From: Paenibacillus sp. SZ31
GTDB lineage: Bacteria > Bacillota > Bacilli > Paenibacillales > Paenibacillaceae
Assembly (NCBI RefSeq): GCF_012912005.1
Contig: NZ_JABBEA010000007.1
Location: 1-64,000, forward strand
Direction of reading: 5' to 3'
Length of the DNA stretch: 64,000 nucleotides
The translations under genes and the position numbers were made by a program. The notes beneath the pieces are model-generated. The model was not told the DNA's origin. It ran no database searches and was given only the letters and a program-made list of their open reading frames with translations. Below are positions 44,776 to 53,369 of this stretch, piece after piece (within the stretch, counting starts at the first letter, position 1; each line of letters opens with the position of its first letter).

Positions 44776-44919
44776 TCAGATGATGTTATTTTCTAGCGTA
44801 TTATGCCACTCACTAGACAGCAGACTAAAATCCGGAAGTAAATTGCGAACATGTGATGAGACCTTTGTTTTTCCTGTTCCACTTGCACCTGTCACTATAA
44901 ATAAAGGTAATTTGTTCAT
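44776..44919 (-). pseudogene. Fragment of a P-loop nucleotide kinase-like gene
   Basis: A 47-codon frame that begins MNKLPLFIVTGASGTGKTKV, a Walker A P-loop typical of small AAA/kinase proteins, and continues HVRNLLPDF before losing similarity and stopping. The full-length relatives I know run on for well over 100 residues. The remaining text (LLSSEWHNTLENNII) does not look like the rest of the fold, so the gene is probably truncated by deletion. The C39-like gene follows 22 bp later. Confidence 0.6.
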
Positions 44920-44967
44920 GTCAGTCCTCTAATAAATAAGTCAGTTTCTAACGTTTTCTCGCTTTAA

Positions 44968-45090
44968 TCACAGTTGACGATCAGCTAAGATTAACTCACC
45001 CTGACAAAAGTCTGGAGATACCGCATACCAAGATTCATCAACTATCTCCAGAACATCACTTGTTACCTTCGTTGAAATATGTAATCTCAT
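44968..45090 (-). other. Possible 40-codon remnant overlapping the Nudix gene end
   Basis: An ATG-initiated frame that overlaps the last 35 bp of the Nudix gene in another frame and has protein-like composition (DVLEIVDESWYAVSPDF then GELILADRQL). No good RBS. It may be the tail of a decayed gene or chance. Confidence 0.2.
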
Positions 45091-45478
45091 TGCCAGTAAG
45101 TAAGCTTTTAAAGCCGTTCTTGTAATAAGGCATAAGCTCATCTGCCTGTGCTATATCCAACCATGCTATCTCAGAGATTTCATCTGGTCTTGATATCTCT
45201 TCTCTCCCTCCGACAATTTCGGCTCTGAATGTGATAAAAATGGCATGTTCCTTGATTTCTTCAAATTTACACTCATTGATTGCTACAATGCCATGAACGG
45301 TAACATCAAGTCCTGTTTCTTCATGGGCTTCCCGAATTGCTGCTTGTTCCCATGATTCATCGGGTTCAACAGCTCCGCCAGGCAGCGACCAGCTTGAACG
45401 TCCTACATTTCTTACCGCAAGTACTTTAGATTTGGATGAATTCGTTAGTAATGAGTAAACTACATCGACTCGTTTCAT
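45056..45478 (-). CDS. Nudix hydrolase 1
   Basis: A 140-residue Nudix pyrophosphohydrolase. The Nudix box is complete: GGAVEPDESWEQAAIREAHEETGL (GX5EX7REUXEEXGU), spanning about residues 34-57. It would hydrolyse a nucleoside diphosphate linked to some other group; the substrate is unknown. The ATG at 45478 has AGGAAGGAAG 8 nt upstream and fits the start of the fold (MKRVDVVYSLLTN). It lies in the AT-rich accessory patch, with a second Nudix gene 0.7 kb away. Confidence 0.88.
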   Translation of the reverse strand: MKRVDVVYSLLTNSSKSKVLAVRNVGRSSWSLPGGAVEPDESWEQAAIREAHEETGLDVTVHGIVAINECKFEEIKEHAIFITFRAEIVGGREEISRPDEISEIAWLDIAQADELMPYYKNGFKSLLTGNEITYFNEGNK

Positions 45479-45546
45479 TGATTGAACTTCCTTCCTGGAA
45501 TTGACCTTCAAATCTTTTTCGTTCATCATGACTACTTAGAACCTGC

Positions 45547-46047
45547 CTAACTTATCAATTTTTTGTTATTTTCTATTGATTGTTCTTCTATATATTTTTT
45601 AATAATCATTTCTCCTTCAGTTGAATTTAAAAAATCTCTTATCTCATTCCCTTTTGATTTTTCCAGCGAAGTAGATTCTTCTCTTTCAGTTTTAAATCCA
45701 AGTAACATTATTGCTATTCCTAGGCTAATTAAAGTGAAAAAATCACTATAAGTATTCACCTCTTTAACAGAGATAGCGACCTTTATATTAGGCAAAACGA
45801 TGATAGCCATCACTGCACATCCAAGAAACAATGGGCGAAAATTAAATAAAATCTTGCTTAGTTTCAAACCCTTACTTGCCATTATTCTTTTAATCACAAA
45901 TTCCATTAAGTCATATAGGATAAGAAAAAATGCTGCTATGGATATGTATAACAACCACTTACCAGTCACATTAATATAAGGAGTTAGTCTTAAGATTGAT
46001 AAAATAATGAAGCTAACTCCGGCCACCTTAGTAAAGGTTGCGTTCAA
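45547..46047 (-). CDS. Small membrane protein of unknown function
   Basis: A 166-residue protein, AT-rich in codon use, with four predicted membrane helices (about 8-25, 30-52, 75-90, 100-118) and a charged C-terminal helix (REESTSLEKSKGNEIRDFL). I do not recognise it. The TTG at 46047 has GGGGG 7 nt upstream; the ATG at 46077 has none. Flanked by two Nudix genes on the same strand. Confidence 0.55.
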   Translation of the reverse strand: MNATFTKVAGVSFIILSILRLTPYINVTGKWLLYISIAAFFLILYDLMEFVIKRIMASKGLKLSKILFNFRPLFLGCAVMAIIVLPNIKVAISVKEVNTYSDFFTLISLGIAIMLLGFKTEREESTSLEKSKGNEIRDFLNSTEGEMIIKKYIEEQSIENNKKLIS

Positions 46048-46137
46048 TGTAATTCCCCCTATTGCAGTTTTGATCAATTAACAAATAATTATAAATTTCC
46101 AAAAAAATTAGATAGCGCCACGCTTTTCCGGAAACTT

Positions 46138-46563
46138 TTAAATATTATTCTTATCGCTAAACTCAATACAAAAAGGTTGCAGCTCAGGCTTTAAACAGTA
46201 CTCTATCCTTTCTCTGAAGTTTTTCCATTCGACTTTTAAAATTGCTTCTTCGATTGGAAAGAAACCAGAATCTAAACTCTCTGATGATGTGGTTAATTCT
46301 CCTCCTATTGGTTTTGCTAAAAATAACGTGTTGCATATTGAATTTTCGATATTTTGAAATATTCCACAGAATTTGATGATTTCAATGTCGATTCCGGACT
46401 CTTCTTTCGTTTCTCTGATCGCAGCTTGACTTAAAGATTCCCCCTCTTCTACTTGACCACCCGGCATTTCCCATCCTCTTCGTGGTCCTCTAATAAGTAA
46501 TAATTCGTTTTTTTCGTTTATGACGATTGCAGCAGCAGATACGATATGTTTTGGAGGGCTCAT
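46138..46563 (-). CDS. Nudix hydrolase 2
   Basis: A 141-residue Nudix hydrolase, with box GGQVEEGESLSQAAIRETKEESGI (about residues 35-58) complete. The N-terminal VSAAAIVINEKNELLLIRGPRRGWEMPGG is typical of MutT-like proteins. Substrate unknown. The ATG at 46563 has AGGAG 7 nt upstream, and only 4 bp separate it from the stop of the SUKH-type gene, so the two are co-transcribed. It is only distantly similar to the Nudix protein at 45.1 kb, so this is not a recent duplication. Confidence 0.87.
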   Translation of the reverse strand: MSPPKHIVSAAAIVINEKNELLLIRGPRRGWEMPGGQVEEGESLSQAAIRETKEESGIDIEIIKFCGIFQNIENSICNTLFLAKPIGGELTTSSESLDSGFFPIEEAILKVEWKNFRERIEYCLKPELQPFCIEFSDKNNI

Positions 46564-46567
46564 TATT

Positions 46568-47203
46568 CTACTCCTTCTTTGACAAAGCAAGTGTATAGTT
46601 CTTGCCATCATAGTTATTCACATTTTCAATGTGTCCTTGTAAATGCCTATAATAACGTTCAGAATTTTCATTTTTCCAATTCCAGAAGTGCGCACCATTA
46701 CATATAATCAATCTTTCAAACCATCTCTCAAAATTCATATCTACCTTAATTGCGCTATCAACAAATAACATTTCCGTCCAATACAGGTAGCTAGAAAATC
46801 GATCAATACATTCATTCGTATTTATAAAAAGCATATCTCCATTATCCGAGCCTATTGGAATCCAACCCTGCGGTATCATGCTAACATAATCATAATCAAT
46901 GTATACCTGCCGAATCATGTTTAAGCTATACAACTGGATCCCACCTCCATAAAAGGGATGCACGAATAGCTCTGCTCCATTATGACTTAGTAAAAAAGCT
47001 TTATAGTCCCAAGGAATAACTAAATTAAACTCTTCAAATAAAGAATCGATCTCCTGATTTGATGAACCCGGATAAAACGTAAATTTTGCAGGCTCACTGT
47101 AACCAGTTGAACCTTGTATTAATAATGAATTATTACTATCTAATCTTTTCTTCAACCCCTCTAGAGTTAACTCAACTATATTGAAAACTTCCGAAGATTC
47201 CAT
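46568..47203 (-). CDS. SMI1/KNR4 (SUKH) domain protein
   Basis: A 211-residue protein of the SMI1/KNR4 (SUKH) superfamily: the N-terminal helical and strand pattern with IDSLFEEFNLVIPWDYKAFLLSHNGAEL, then the glycine-rich middle and LFINTNECIDRF. In bacteria SUKH proteins are frequently immunity proteins of polymorphic toxin systems. No toxin gene with a recognisable C-terminal effector was found next to it. AAAGG precedes the ATG at 47203. It lies in the same operon as Nudix 2. Confidence 0.78.
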   Translation of the reverse strand: MESSEVFNIVELTLEGLKKRLDSNNSLLIQGSTGYSEPAKFTFYPGSSNQEIDSLFEEFNLVIPWDYKAFLLSHNGAELFVHPFYGGGIQLYSLNMIRQVYIDYDYVSMIPQGWIPIGSDNGDMLFINTNECIDRFSSYLYWTEMLFVDSAIKVDMNFERWFERLIICNGAHFWNWKNENSERYYRHLQGHIENVNNYDGKNYTLALSKKE

Positions 47204-47256
47204 AAAATTCATCCTTTCTACTATTTCCCGCCCTCTTAAATAAAGCCCTCTATAAA

Positions 47257-47515
47257 CTATTCCTTATGCCAATAGAACGTATAGTGTGAATGCTGTTGAA
47301 AACCTAATGAAGTATAGAAAATACTATCAGAAATAACATATGCTTTTTCAGCACCTAAAGAGTTGCCGATAACATTTCCTTTTGCTTACTCATCGTATAG
47401 TCATCAACAGGTACAGGTCCTTAATATGACGACGGTTATCTGCGGAAATTTCAATCAAGAAATCACATACTTGTTCATAATAAGAATCATCGAAATTTCT
47501 AAAGTCAATTTTCAT
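47257..47515 (-). pseudogene. Internally deleted GNAT acetyltransferase gene
   Basis: GGAGG and ATG (47515) open a frame MKIDFRNFDDSYYEQVCDFL that runs 42 codons and stops. About 15 bp later another frame resumes as KGNVIGNSLGAEKAYVISDS...FYTSLGFQQHSHYTFYWHKE and ends at TAG 47257. These are the N-terminal and C-terminal ends of one GNAT-type acetyltransferase; the roughly 180-residue middle including the acetyl-CoA site is missing. It is therefore a dead gene with a large deletion. This fills most of the 47.2-47.6 kb gap. Confidence 0.75.
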
Positions 47516-47578
47516 TTTTATCCTCCACAAATTACAATTGATTGTTACGTCAAAAGAATAATAACGTTGCTTACGGCT

Positions 47579-49372
47579 CTAAAAGTACAAATCCCATCCC
47601 ACAATAAAAGCAGCAAATAGGAAAGCAGATATGCCAGACATGATGTATACCGCCTTTTGCTTTTTACTGTAACTCCTCTTCAGCAGTTTGTAGAACATCA
47701 AGACAAGGTACGCCACAGCTAAAATGACATAAACCAGGTTTAAGATGAGATGTATCCGTAATGAAGAATAGGGGGCAAAGCCTAAGGCACGCATGAACAA
47801 TAGGATCGTATTCAAAATTAATGCCAGACTGGCAATATTAATGGCAATATGATACTTATCAAATCCTGTACCTGGTCTTTCCCAGTTTTTTAATTTGTAT
47901 TTGGATAACCGAATAAAATAACCAATTGTAGCTCTCAAACTGAGTAGGATGGCTACTGCAAGAGCAATAAAAGATGCTTTGATCCCGTTTATCGTTAAGT
48001 TGGATACGGGCAAAAAGTCATTATAAGACATAGAGACCTTCTCAACAGTGCCATTACGCTCAACAACATTTGCAAAATTACTAAGGTCAAATGTGGTATA
48101 ATTCTGCAGACTTAACATCGAATATGCTTTCGTAAAGCCGGAAACGACCCGTCGCGCAGGCAGATAATATCCTCCACTCTCAGATTCAATAGAATTCGTG
48201 CTGAAACTACTTCCAAACACCTTCTGGACAAGACCAACGCTATAAGCCATTTCATTTGACTGGTTTGTCATGACCACTAACCCAAAATTAGACTCCCGAT
48301 CAAAAACAAATCTACTTGAAAATCCCGCCGTACTTCCAGCGTGTTCTAGTGCAGGCACCCAGTACTCTACCTCAAAGAAGCCATGCGCAATTCGAGGAGT
48401 AGAAGTCCCATCGTAATATAGACTAGTTGACAGCATCTCGTCTAACGTGGCATTGTTCTCGAACAATAAATTGCTACCATCCACAGGCATCAAGGCTGCG
48501 AGAAATTTAGCTGCATCCTCTGCGGTGCCAATGGCGCCCCCTGCAGGGTATAAGCTTATGTATGCTCTGTTCTTAGGAATGAGTTTCAGATTCGTAGTGT
48601 AGCCTTGAATCTCATTTCTCCTTTTCAAGACGTTTAGATTATCATACTGTGACGGGTGAATCGAAGTGTCTCTCATATTCAACGGTTTAAATATATGTTC
48701 ATTGACATATTTGTAAAAGGGTTGTCCGCTTTGCACCTCAACGATATAAGCAGCCATAGCCGTACCATAATTTGAATAAGCAACGACACTCTCAGGTTTA
48801 TCGATCTGCCTTGGTTCAAATTTTTGTAAAGCTTCTTCTAAATCCACAATGTCTTTCTCGGATGAATACCATAAATCGATCAATATATCCTCCCATCCTG
48901 CATTATGATGCATAAGGTTCAATAGGGTAATGGGAGCATCGTATTCAAGCTTCTTTAGAAAACCTTCCGGCAAATATTCCTGAATATCGGTATGCAAATC
49001 AAGCTTTCCCTGCTCGACAAGTTGCATCACACTCGTCCAGACTAATAGTTTAGAGGTTGAACCCCATTCAAATACAGTAGAGATGTCTGCCTTTCTCTGT
49101 TGCTCAAGATCTGCGTATCCATAGGCCTTATTCACAACAGTCTCACCGTTCTTGATAGCTACAACCGAAACGGCGGCGTTGTTCTTCTGATTAGTAGCCA
49201 CATATGAATCAATCGTTTCCTCTAGCAAAGACAACGCAATCCTGGAGGGCGTTGTCTCCACATTCTCTACCTCAGCGTACACAGGTACAGCACACGTCAC
49301 AATGATTAAAGCGAGTGACAGAAAACAAGCAATTACTTTATTAACATGGTGATATCTTCGATTAATCTTCAT
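47579..49372 (-). CDS. Serine hydrolase, class C beta-lactamase fold, with C-terminal membrane domain
   Basis: A 597-residue exported enzyme: signal peptide (about 1-33), beta-lactamase-like domain (about 45-390) with the SxxK nucleophile in EWGSTSKLL, YSNYG (YxN) and the HAG triad in LEHAGSTAGF, followed by a linker and four membrane helices (about 465-597). Family members act on D-Ala peptides, esters or peptidoglycan-linked amides; PBP4*-type peptidase or esterase are both possible. AAGGGGAG precedes the ATG. The membrane tail tethers the enzyme to the outer face of the membrane. Confidence 0.85.
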   Translation of the reverse strand: MKINRRYHHVNKVIACFLSLALIIVTCAVPVYAEVENVETTPSRIALSLLEETIDSYVATNQKNNAAVSVVAIKNGETVVNKAYGYADLEQQRKADISTVFEWGSTSKLLVWTSVMQLVEQGKLDLHTDIQEYLPEGFLKKLEYDAPITLLNLMHHNAGWEDILIDLWYSSEKDIVDLEEALQKFEPRQIDKPESVVAYSNYGTAMAAYIVEVQSGQPFYKYVNEHIFKPLNMRDTSIHPSQYDNLNVLKRRNEIQGYTTNLKLIPKNRAYISLYPAGGAIGTAEDAAKFLAALMPVDGSNLLFENNATLDEMLSTSLYYDGTSTPRIAHGFFEVEYWVPALEHAGSTAGFSSRFVFDRESNFGLVVMTNQSNEMAYSVGLVQKVFGSSFSTNSIESESGGYYLPARRVVSGFTKAYSMLSLQNYTTFDLSNFANVVERNGTVEKVSMSYNDFLPVSNLTINGIKASFIALAVAILLSLRATIGYFIRLSKYKLKNWERPGTGFDKYHIAINIASLALILNTILLFMRALGFAPYSSLRIHLILNLVYVILAVAYLVLMFYKLLKRSYSKKQKAVYIMSGISAFLFAAFIVGWDLYF

Positions 49373-49395
49373 TGTCTACTCCCCTTATCGTTCTC

Positions 49396-50199
49396 CTATA
49401 GTTTTCGTGCCTTTATCACAAAGGTTACAGGGAGCATCAATGCTTTATTGGCAAAATCATCATTCTGCAGTTGCATCAAGTCATCATCAGATTCCTCAAT
49501 TAGCTGCTCAATGACAAATCCTGCTTTTGCCAGCGCATTCACATAGGTTGAAAGTTTACGGTCCGTTAATGCTAGCTTACTTTCGCCAAGAGTTACCGAG
49601 TACCAAGATTCATCAAAGTAACATTTTTCAAAAACAAGTCTATCCTCTTCTGCAGCAACACATTTGTGTATAGGGTGAGACCAACTAAAGATAAATACGC
49701 CATCCTTCTTAAGATAGGAAGCAATCTGGAGAAAAGTCCCTTCAAGATCCGTTGTCCAGCCGATCGCATAAATCGAATAAACGATGTCAAAATAATCCTT
49801 GGGTATGCCACATTCTTCTTCCATAGGTGAACAGATTAAGGTCGCTGAAAGACCACATGACGTCAAAAGCTGTTGTGTCTTTTCAATTTGATTTTCCGAT
49901 AAATCCGTTCCCCATAGTACACTCGCCTGACGTTCTCCCAAATACCGTAAGGATTGGCCGCTCCCACAGCCTATTTCCAATACTTTCTTTTCCGAGATAT
50001 CTCCAAAAAGATGGTGTTTTTCTTCGGAGACAAATGCTCCATAGAGCGGAAGTGCTGTCACTCCTAAAACATCATTTCCTTCGGTATTCCAAAACAAGCC
50101 ATTGGTTTCATGAATACTTCCTTTATCCATGTCGACCGAGATGGCATGAACCTGTCTACCGCCGATCATGTTGGTTCTAACTGTAGAACTCTTCTCCAT
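49396..50199 (-). CDS. SAM-dependent class I methyltransferase
   Basis: A 267-residue Rossmann-fold methyltransferase. Motif I is KKVLEIGCGSGQSLRYLGE (about residue 60), motif II LWGTDLSENQI, motif III/post-I DYFDIVYSIYAIGW, followed by LKKDGVFIFSWSHPI. The substrate is not deducible; UbiE/Methyltransf_11-like. The ATG at 50199 has GGAGG 8 nt upstream. The stop lies 23 bp before the start of the serine hydrolase gene, so the two may be co-transcribed. Confidence 0.85.
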   Translation of the reverse strand: MEKSSTVRTNMIGGRQVHAISVDMDKGSIHETNGLFWNTEGNDVLGVTALPLYGAFVSEEKHHLFGDISEKKVLEIGCGSGQSLRYLGERQASVLWGTDLSENQIEKTQQLLTSCGLSATLICSPMEEECGIPKDYFDIVYSIYAIGWTTDLEGTFLQIASYLKKDGVFIFSWSHPIHKCVAAEEDRLVFEKCYFDESWYSVTLGESKLALTDRKLSTYVNALAKAGFVIEQLIEESDDDLMQLQNDDFANKALMLPVTFVIKARKL

Positions 50200-50338
50200 G
50201 TCATCATCCTCCAAACTAAAATTCAAAAAAATTAATTCCACATTTTGAGTAAATCACCTTAATTATTTCTATAATAACCCATGCTGCAATATTTGCGTAG
50301 TACATTTAAAAGCGCATACATTTCTCTCCAAATCAAAA

Positions 50339-50364
50339 AGAACCCTCCCGCAGGAGCGTTCTCC
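50339..50364 (-). terminator. Terminator of the small Cys-rich protein gene
   Basis: GAACGCTCC/GGAGGGTTC stem with a short loop, T-run TTCTTTTTG on the minus strand. Confidence 0.85.
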
Positions 50365-50377
50365 GTGAATGATTAGC

Positions 50378-50587
50378 CTAAGCGTACATCAGATCCATAA
50401 ACCCTCGAGTTACATCTCCACCTTCGGCTGGTTCGGGCTGATCTGCCTGTGCGTGTTCTGCCATGCAAGCCTTCACCGCTTCCTCTGTCGTACAACGATT
50501 GGCCTCGTCACATGTGTAGCATAATTGAAGCATATATCTGGTTAAGTCATCCGCCTGCGTGAATTGAGTTTGACCGTTGGTTCTCAT
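50378..50587 (-). CDS. Small Cys-containing protein of unknown function
   Basis: A 69-residue acidic protein with four cysteines spaced as CYTCDEANRC and then C at eight residues (about positions 23-41). The pattern might bind a metal or form disulfides. The C-terminal half is Glu/Ala/Pro-rich. The ATG at 50587 has AAGGAG 8 nt upstream, and a perfect terminator follows. I do not recognise the family, but RBS plus terminator make it a real gene. Confidence 0.65.
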   Translation of the reverse strand: MRTNGQTQFTQADDLTRYMLQLCYTCDEANRCTTEEAVKACMAEHAQADQPEPAEGGDVTRGFMDLMYA

Positions 50588-50734
50588 CTTCATCACTCCT
50601 TCTCTTGTTGAGTTAAATATATCACCTTCCAGTGGATTTATTTGTGATTTATTTCACAAACTAAGTAAAAAAGAAAAGAAACCCTTAGGCTCCTCTCCTT
50701 TCTCCTATCTATTCACATCGATAACACTCTACGT

Positions 50735-52012
50735 TTATAGTACTTTCCAATGTACACCGCCATCTACCGTTTGCAATAACAATGATCTTTTGGCATCTGT
50801 ATTTTCAACCAATATCCAACCAAGCTTGGAGGTAACCATCTGAATCTTCACAATCTCCGGATAGTCTTCGAGAATTTTTTCCAGTACACTGCTTGCAGGA
50901 AGAGAGCTCCATGTTTTGCCTGCATCCTTGGTGTGGTAGGTTATACCCTTTTGCATCGCCCAACCTTCCGATGCGTTCAGGAATACAGGTGAAAGACTGC
51001 GATTCGCACCCGTTTGTTTGTTTAAAGTGAAATTGGACAGCTTCCAGCTCTTTCCGCCATCGGTTGTGAAGAATCCATTGAATGTCGTGCTCTCCCCTTG
51101 AGAACAGGACATGGACATCCAGGCCGACTGCGCTTCACGTCCAAAAAATTGTGGTGAACTGACACTGAAATTACCACACCCGTTGAATTTGTTTCGATCA
51201 AAGAAAGATGGTCCTGTATCCCAGTTCTCTCCGCCGTCTGAGGTCACATACAACTTCGGTGTACCGAACTCAATGGCGGTCAGGAAACCATGCTTTGGAT
51301 CTGAGAAGGTCATACCTGTTGTGTATCCACGTCTGGAAATCTCTTCTGTTTCCTGTTTGCCATCATCGTCACTGGATGACATCCGATTCCAAGTGATTCC
51401 ACCGTCCTCGGTGAAGTACAGTTTCTTGTCCTGTTTACCAATAGCGGTATCCACCGTGGTGAGAATCCAGCCTTTTTCAGGAGATACAAAGGAGATCGCG
51501 GTCACTTTATCCGTCTTGGACAGAGATGACAGACTCCAACTTACCCCTCCATTGTTGGTCCGAAGCACCATGGTGTCTGTTCCACCCATGCCTTCGCGAA
51601 CAATCCAACCATGCGTACGATCTACAAAATAAATGCTTTGTCCATATTTAGGGTTAGCCGGAAATTGTACATTTTCCGAAGGTGAAATATTGGTCCAGGT
51701 CTTTCCCTGGTCCTGTGTATAGTACAGTCGCAGCGCATTCCGCGTTACACCCCATGCCAATCCTCCGTTGTCATTGAGCAACTGAAAATCGGTCAACCGG
51801 GTCTGAATTTGGTACTTGGCCATATCCGAAGATTCTGTACTGTTGACAGGGGGAACGACGGTTAATGTCTGCCCTGTATTCCCGGCATCCTCCTGTTGTT
51901 GCGGAGGTTCTGCTTCCGGAGGTTGATCTGAGTGGGTGCATGCAGCCAGTAAAGCTACTATACCTATAGACAGCAATGCTGTCTGCGCGATTTTGATCCA
52001 TTGCGAACGCAA
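50735..52012 (-). CDS. Lipoprotein with YCF48/BNR-like beta-propeller repeats
   Basis: A 425-residue lipoprotein: the lipobox LLAAC lies near residue 25 after a hydrophobic segment. The mature chain has at least five blade repeats with the Asp-box-like signature (T-x-D-x-G-x-T-W): YTQDQGKTWTNI, RTNNGGVSWSL, FTEDGGITWNRM, VTSDGGENWDTG, TTDGGKSWKL, TKDAGKTWSSL, TVDGGVHWKV. It thus forms a beta-propeller of the YCF48/sortilin type on the outer membrane face. Its function is unknown; propellers of this kind act as assembly factors or binding proteins. The TTG at 52012 has GAGAGGTGG 7 nt upstream. Confidence 0.83.
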   Translation of the reverse strand: MRSQWIKIAQTALLSIGIVALLAACTHSDQPPEAEPPQQQEDAGNTGQTLTVVPPVNSTESSDMAKYQIQTRLTDFQLLNDNGGLAWGVTRNALRLYYTQDQGKTWTNISPSENVQFPANPKYGQSIYFVDRTHGWIVREGMGGTDTMVLRTNNGGVSWSLSSLSKTDKVTAISFVSPEKGWILTTVDTAIGKQDKKLYFTEDGGITWNRMSSSDDDGKQETEEISRRGYTTGMTFSDPKHGFLTAIEFGTPKLYVTSDGGENWDTGPSFFDRNKFNGCGNFSVSSPQFFGREAQSAWMSMSCSQGESTTFNGFFTTDGGKSWKLSNFTLNKQTGANRSLSPVFLNASEGWAMQKGITYHTKDAGKTWSSLPASSVLEKILEDYPEIVKIQMVTSKLGWILVENTDAKRSLLLQTVDGGVHWKVL

Positions 52013-52340
52013 GTGGGTTCCACCTCTCTCATCCAATTTACAGGCGCGCATGCCTGTCTTATGGCGTTTTATTTACGATTCATCAGAATCCACTGCTCCT
52101 ATTCTACCACAAACCTTGTGTAAAAGGCTCATTGCCCTCTCATGGCCGGCCCGCTCCCTTTTTCCAGCTGATACTCTGGCTATATGTCGCACATTTATTA
52201 CCATTAATTTGTTCCTAAACTGTTTTTCGACGGAATAATTGGTAAAAAGACATGAAATGTGAACTATTTTATAGACAACACTCGCTTTATATTTAGTAAT
52301 CCCTTAATATGGATGGGAGTATAACCCAAAAGGAGAGGAT

Positions 52341-53276
52341 ATGAACATGACAAACAGTGCAGTATTGAAACCAAGTCGTGTCGTGATTGTAGGCATGGGT
52401 GCGGTGGGAACAACAACGGGATACACGCTAATGTTGAGACAGCGTTCGTCCGAGTTGGTATTTGTGGATGTGAATCATGATAAGGCAACCGGCGAAATGC
52501 TGGATATGAACCACGGTCTTCCGTTTACCGGTGGCGTGAAAGTATGGGCTGGCGATTACTCCGACTGCAAAGATGCAGATATCATTATTATAACAGCGGG
52601 CGCTTCTCAGAAACCGGGCGAAACCCGCATTGATCTGCTGAAGAAAAATGCAAGCATTTTCAAAGATATTATTGAACGTATTACTGAAGTGAATTCTCAT
52701 GGTATTTTGCTGATTGCAACCAATCCTGTAGATATTTTGTCCTATACTTCATGGAAACAAAGCGGATGGCCTGCTTCCCGTGTCATCGGTTCAGGTACAT
52801 TGCTCGATAGCGCACGTTTCCGTTACCTGATTGGTAAAAATAAAGGGATCGACCCGCGTAGTATTCACGCCCACATTATTGGTGAGCATGGCGATTCCGA
52901 AGTACCGGTATGGAGCCTGGCTAATGTTGCGGGAACAGACCTGGAATTGGATGAAGAAACACAACAGGATATCTTCGACCGTACCAAAAATGCAGCGTAT
53001 GAGATTATTAATGCCAAAGGAGCGACTTCCTATGCAATCGCCCTTGCTCTGGACCGCATTGTAGCTGCAATTCTGGGCAACGAAGGCTCCGTTCTGAACG
53101 TGTCCACGTACCTTGAAGACTACAATGGCGTATCGGATGTCTATCTGGGCGTTCCATGTGTAGTAGATCGCAACGGCGTGCGCGAAATTCTGCCTCTTCC
53201 GTTGAATGAAACCGAGAAAGTGGCTTTCCAAGCTTCTGCTAACAAATTAAAAGAACAGATCGCTGGATTGGAATAA
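52341..53276 (+). CDS. ldh: L-lactate dehydrogenase
   Basis: NAD-dependent L-lactate dehydrogenase (311 residues), reducing pyruvate to lactate to regenerate NAD+ in fermentation. Rossmann loop VGMGAVGTTTGY, cofactor-binding Asp in LVFVDVNHDKA, substrate Arg in SQKPGETRIDLL, ATNPVDILSY, and the catalytic His in AHIIGEHGDSEVPVWS. AGGAG precedes the ATG at 52341; ATG 52347 is also possible. The 290-bp upstream region must hold its promoter; a Rex-type dyad would be expected there, but only a poor match (TGTGAACTATTTTATAGACA, 52257-52276) is visible. Confidence 0.95.
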   Translation: MNMTNSAVLKPSRVVIVGMGAVGTTTGYTLMLRQRSSELVFVDVNHDKATGEMLDMNHGLPFTGGVKVWAGDYSDCKDADIIIITAGASQKPGETRIDLLKKNASIFKDIIERITEVNSHGILLIATNPVDILSYTSWKQSGWPASRVIGSGTLLDSARFRYLIGKNKGIDPRSIHAHIIGEHGDSEVPVWSLANVAGTDLELDEETQQDIFDRTKNAAYEIINAKGATSYAIALALDRIVAAILGNEGSVLNVSTYLEDYNGVSDVYLGVPCVVDRNGVREILPLPLNETEKVAFQASANKLKEQIAGLE

Positions 53277-53294
53277 TCGGATTATTACTTTAAC

Positions 53295-53338
53295 AAGAGC
53301 CACCCGCATCTCTTATTTCAGAGAAGCAGGTGGCTCTT
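53295..53338 (+). terminator. Terminator of ldh
   Basis: AAGAGCCACC...TCTC / GAGA...GGTGGCTCTT stem just past the ldh stop, with a weak T-run. It also lies between the convergent ldh and gntR genes. Confidence 0.8.
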
Positions 53339-53369
53339 ATGGATATGCATTCGGAAATGTTTCATTTAT

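Noticed and set aside
52257..52276. Rex-like site upstream of ldh
   Set aside because: TGTGAACTATTTTATAGACA matches the TTGTGAA-N-TTCACAA pattern too poorly to be annotated as an operator.
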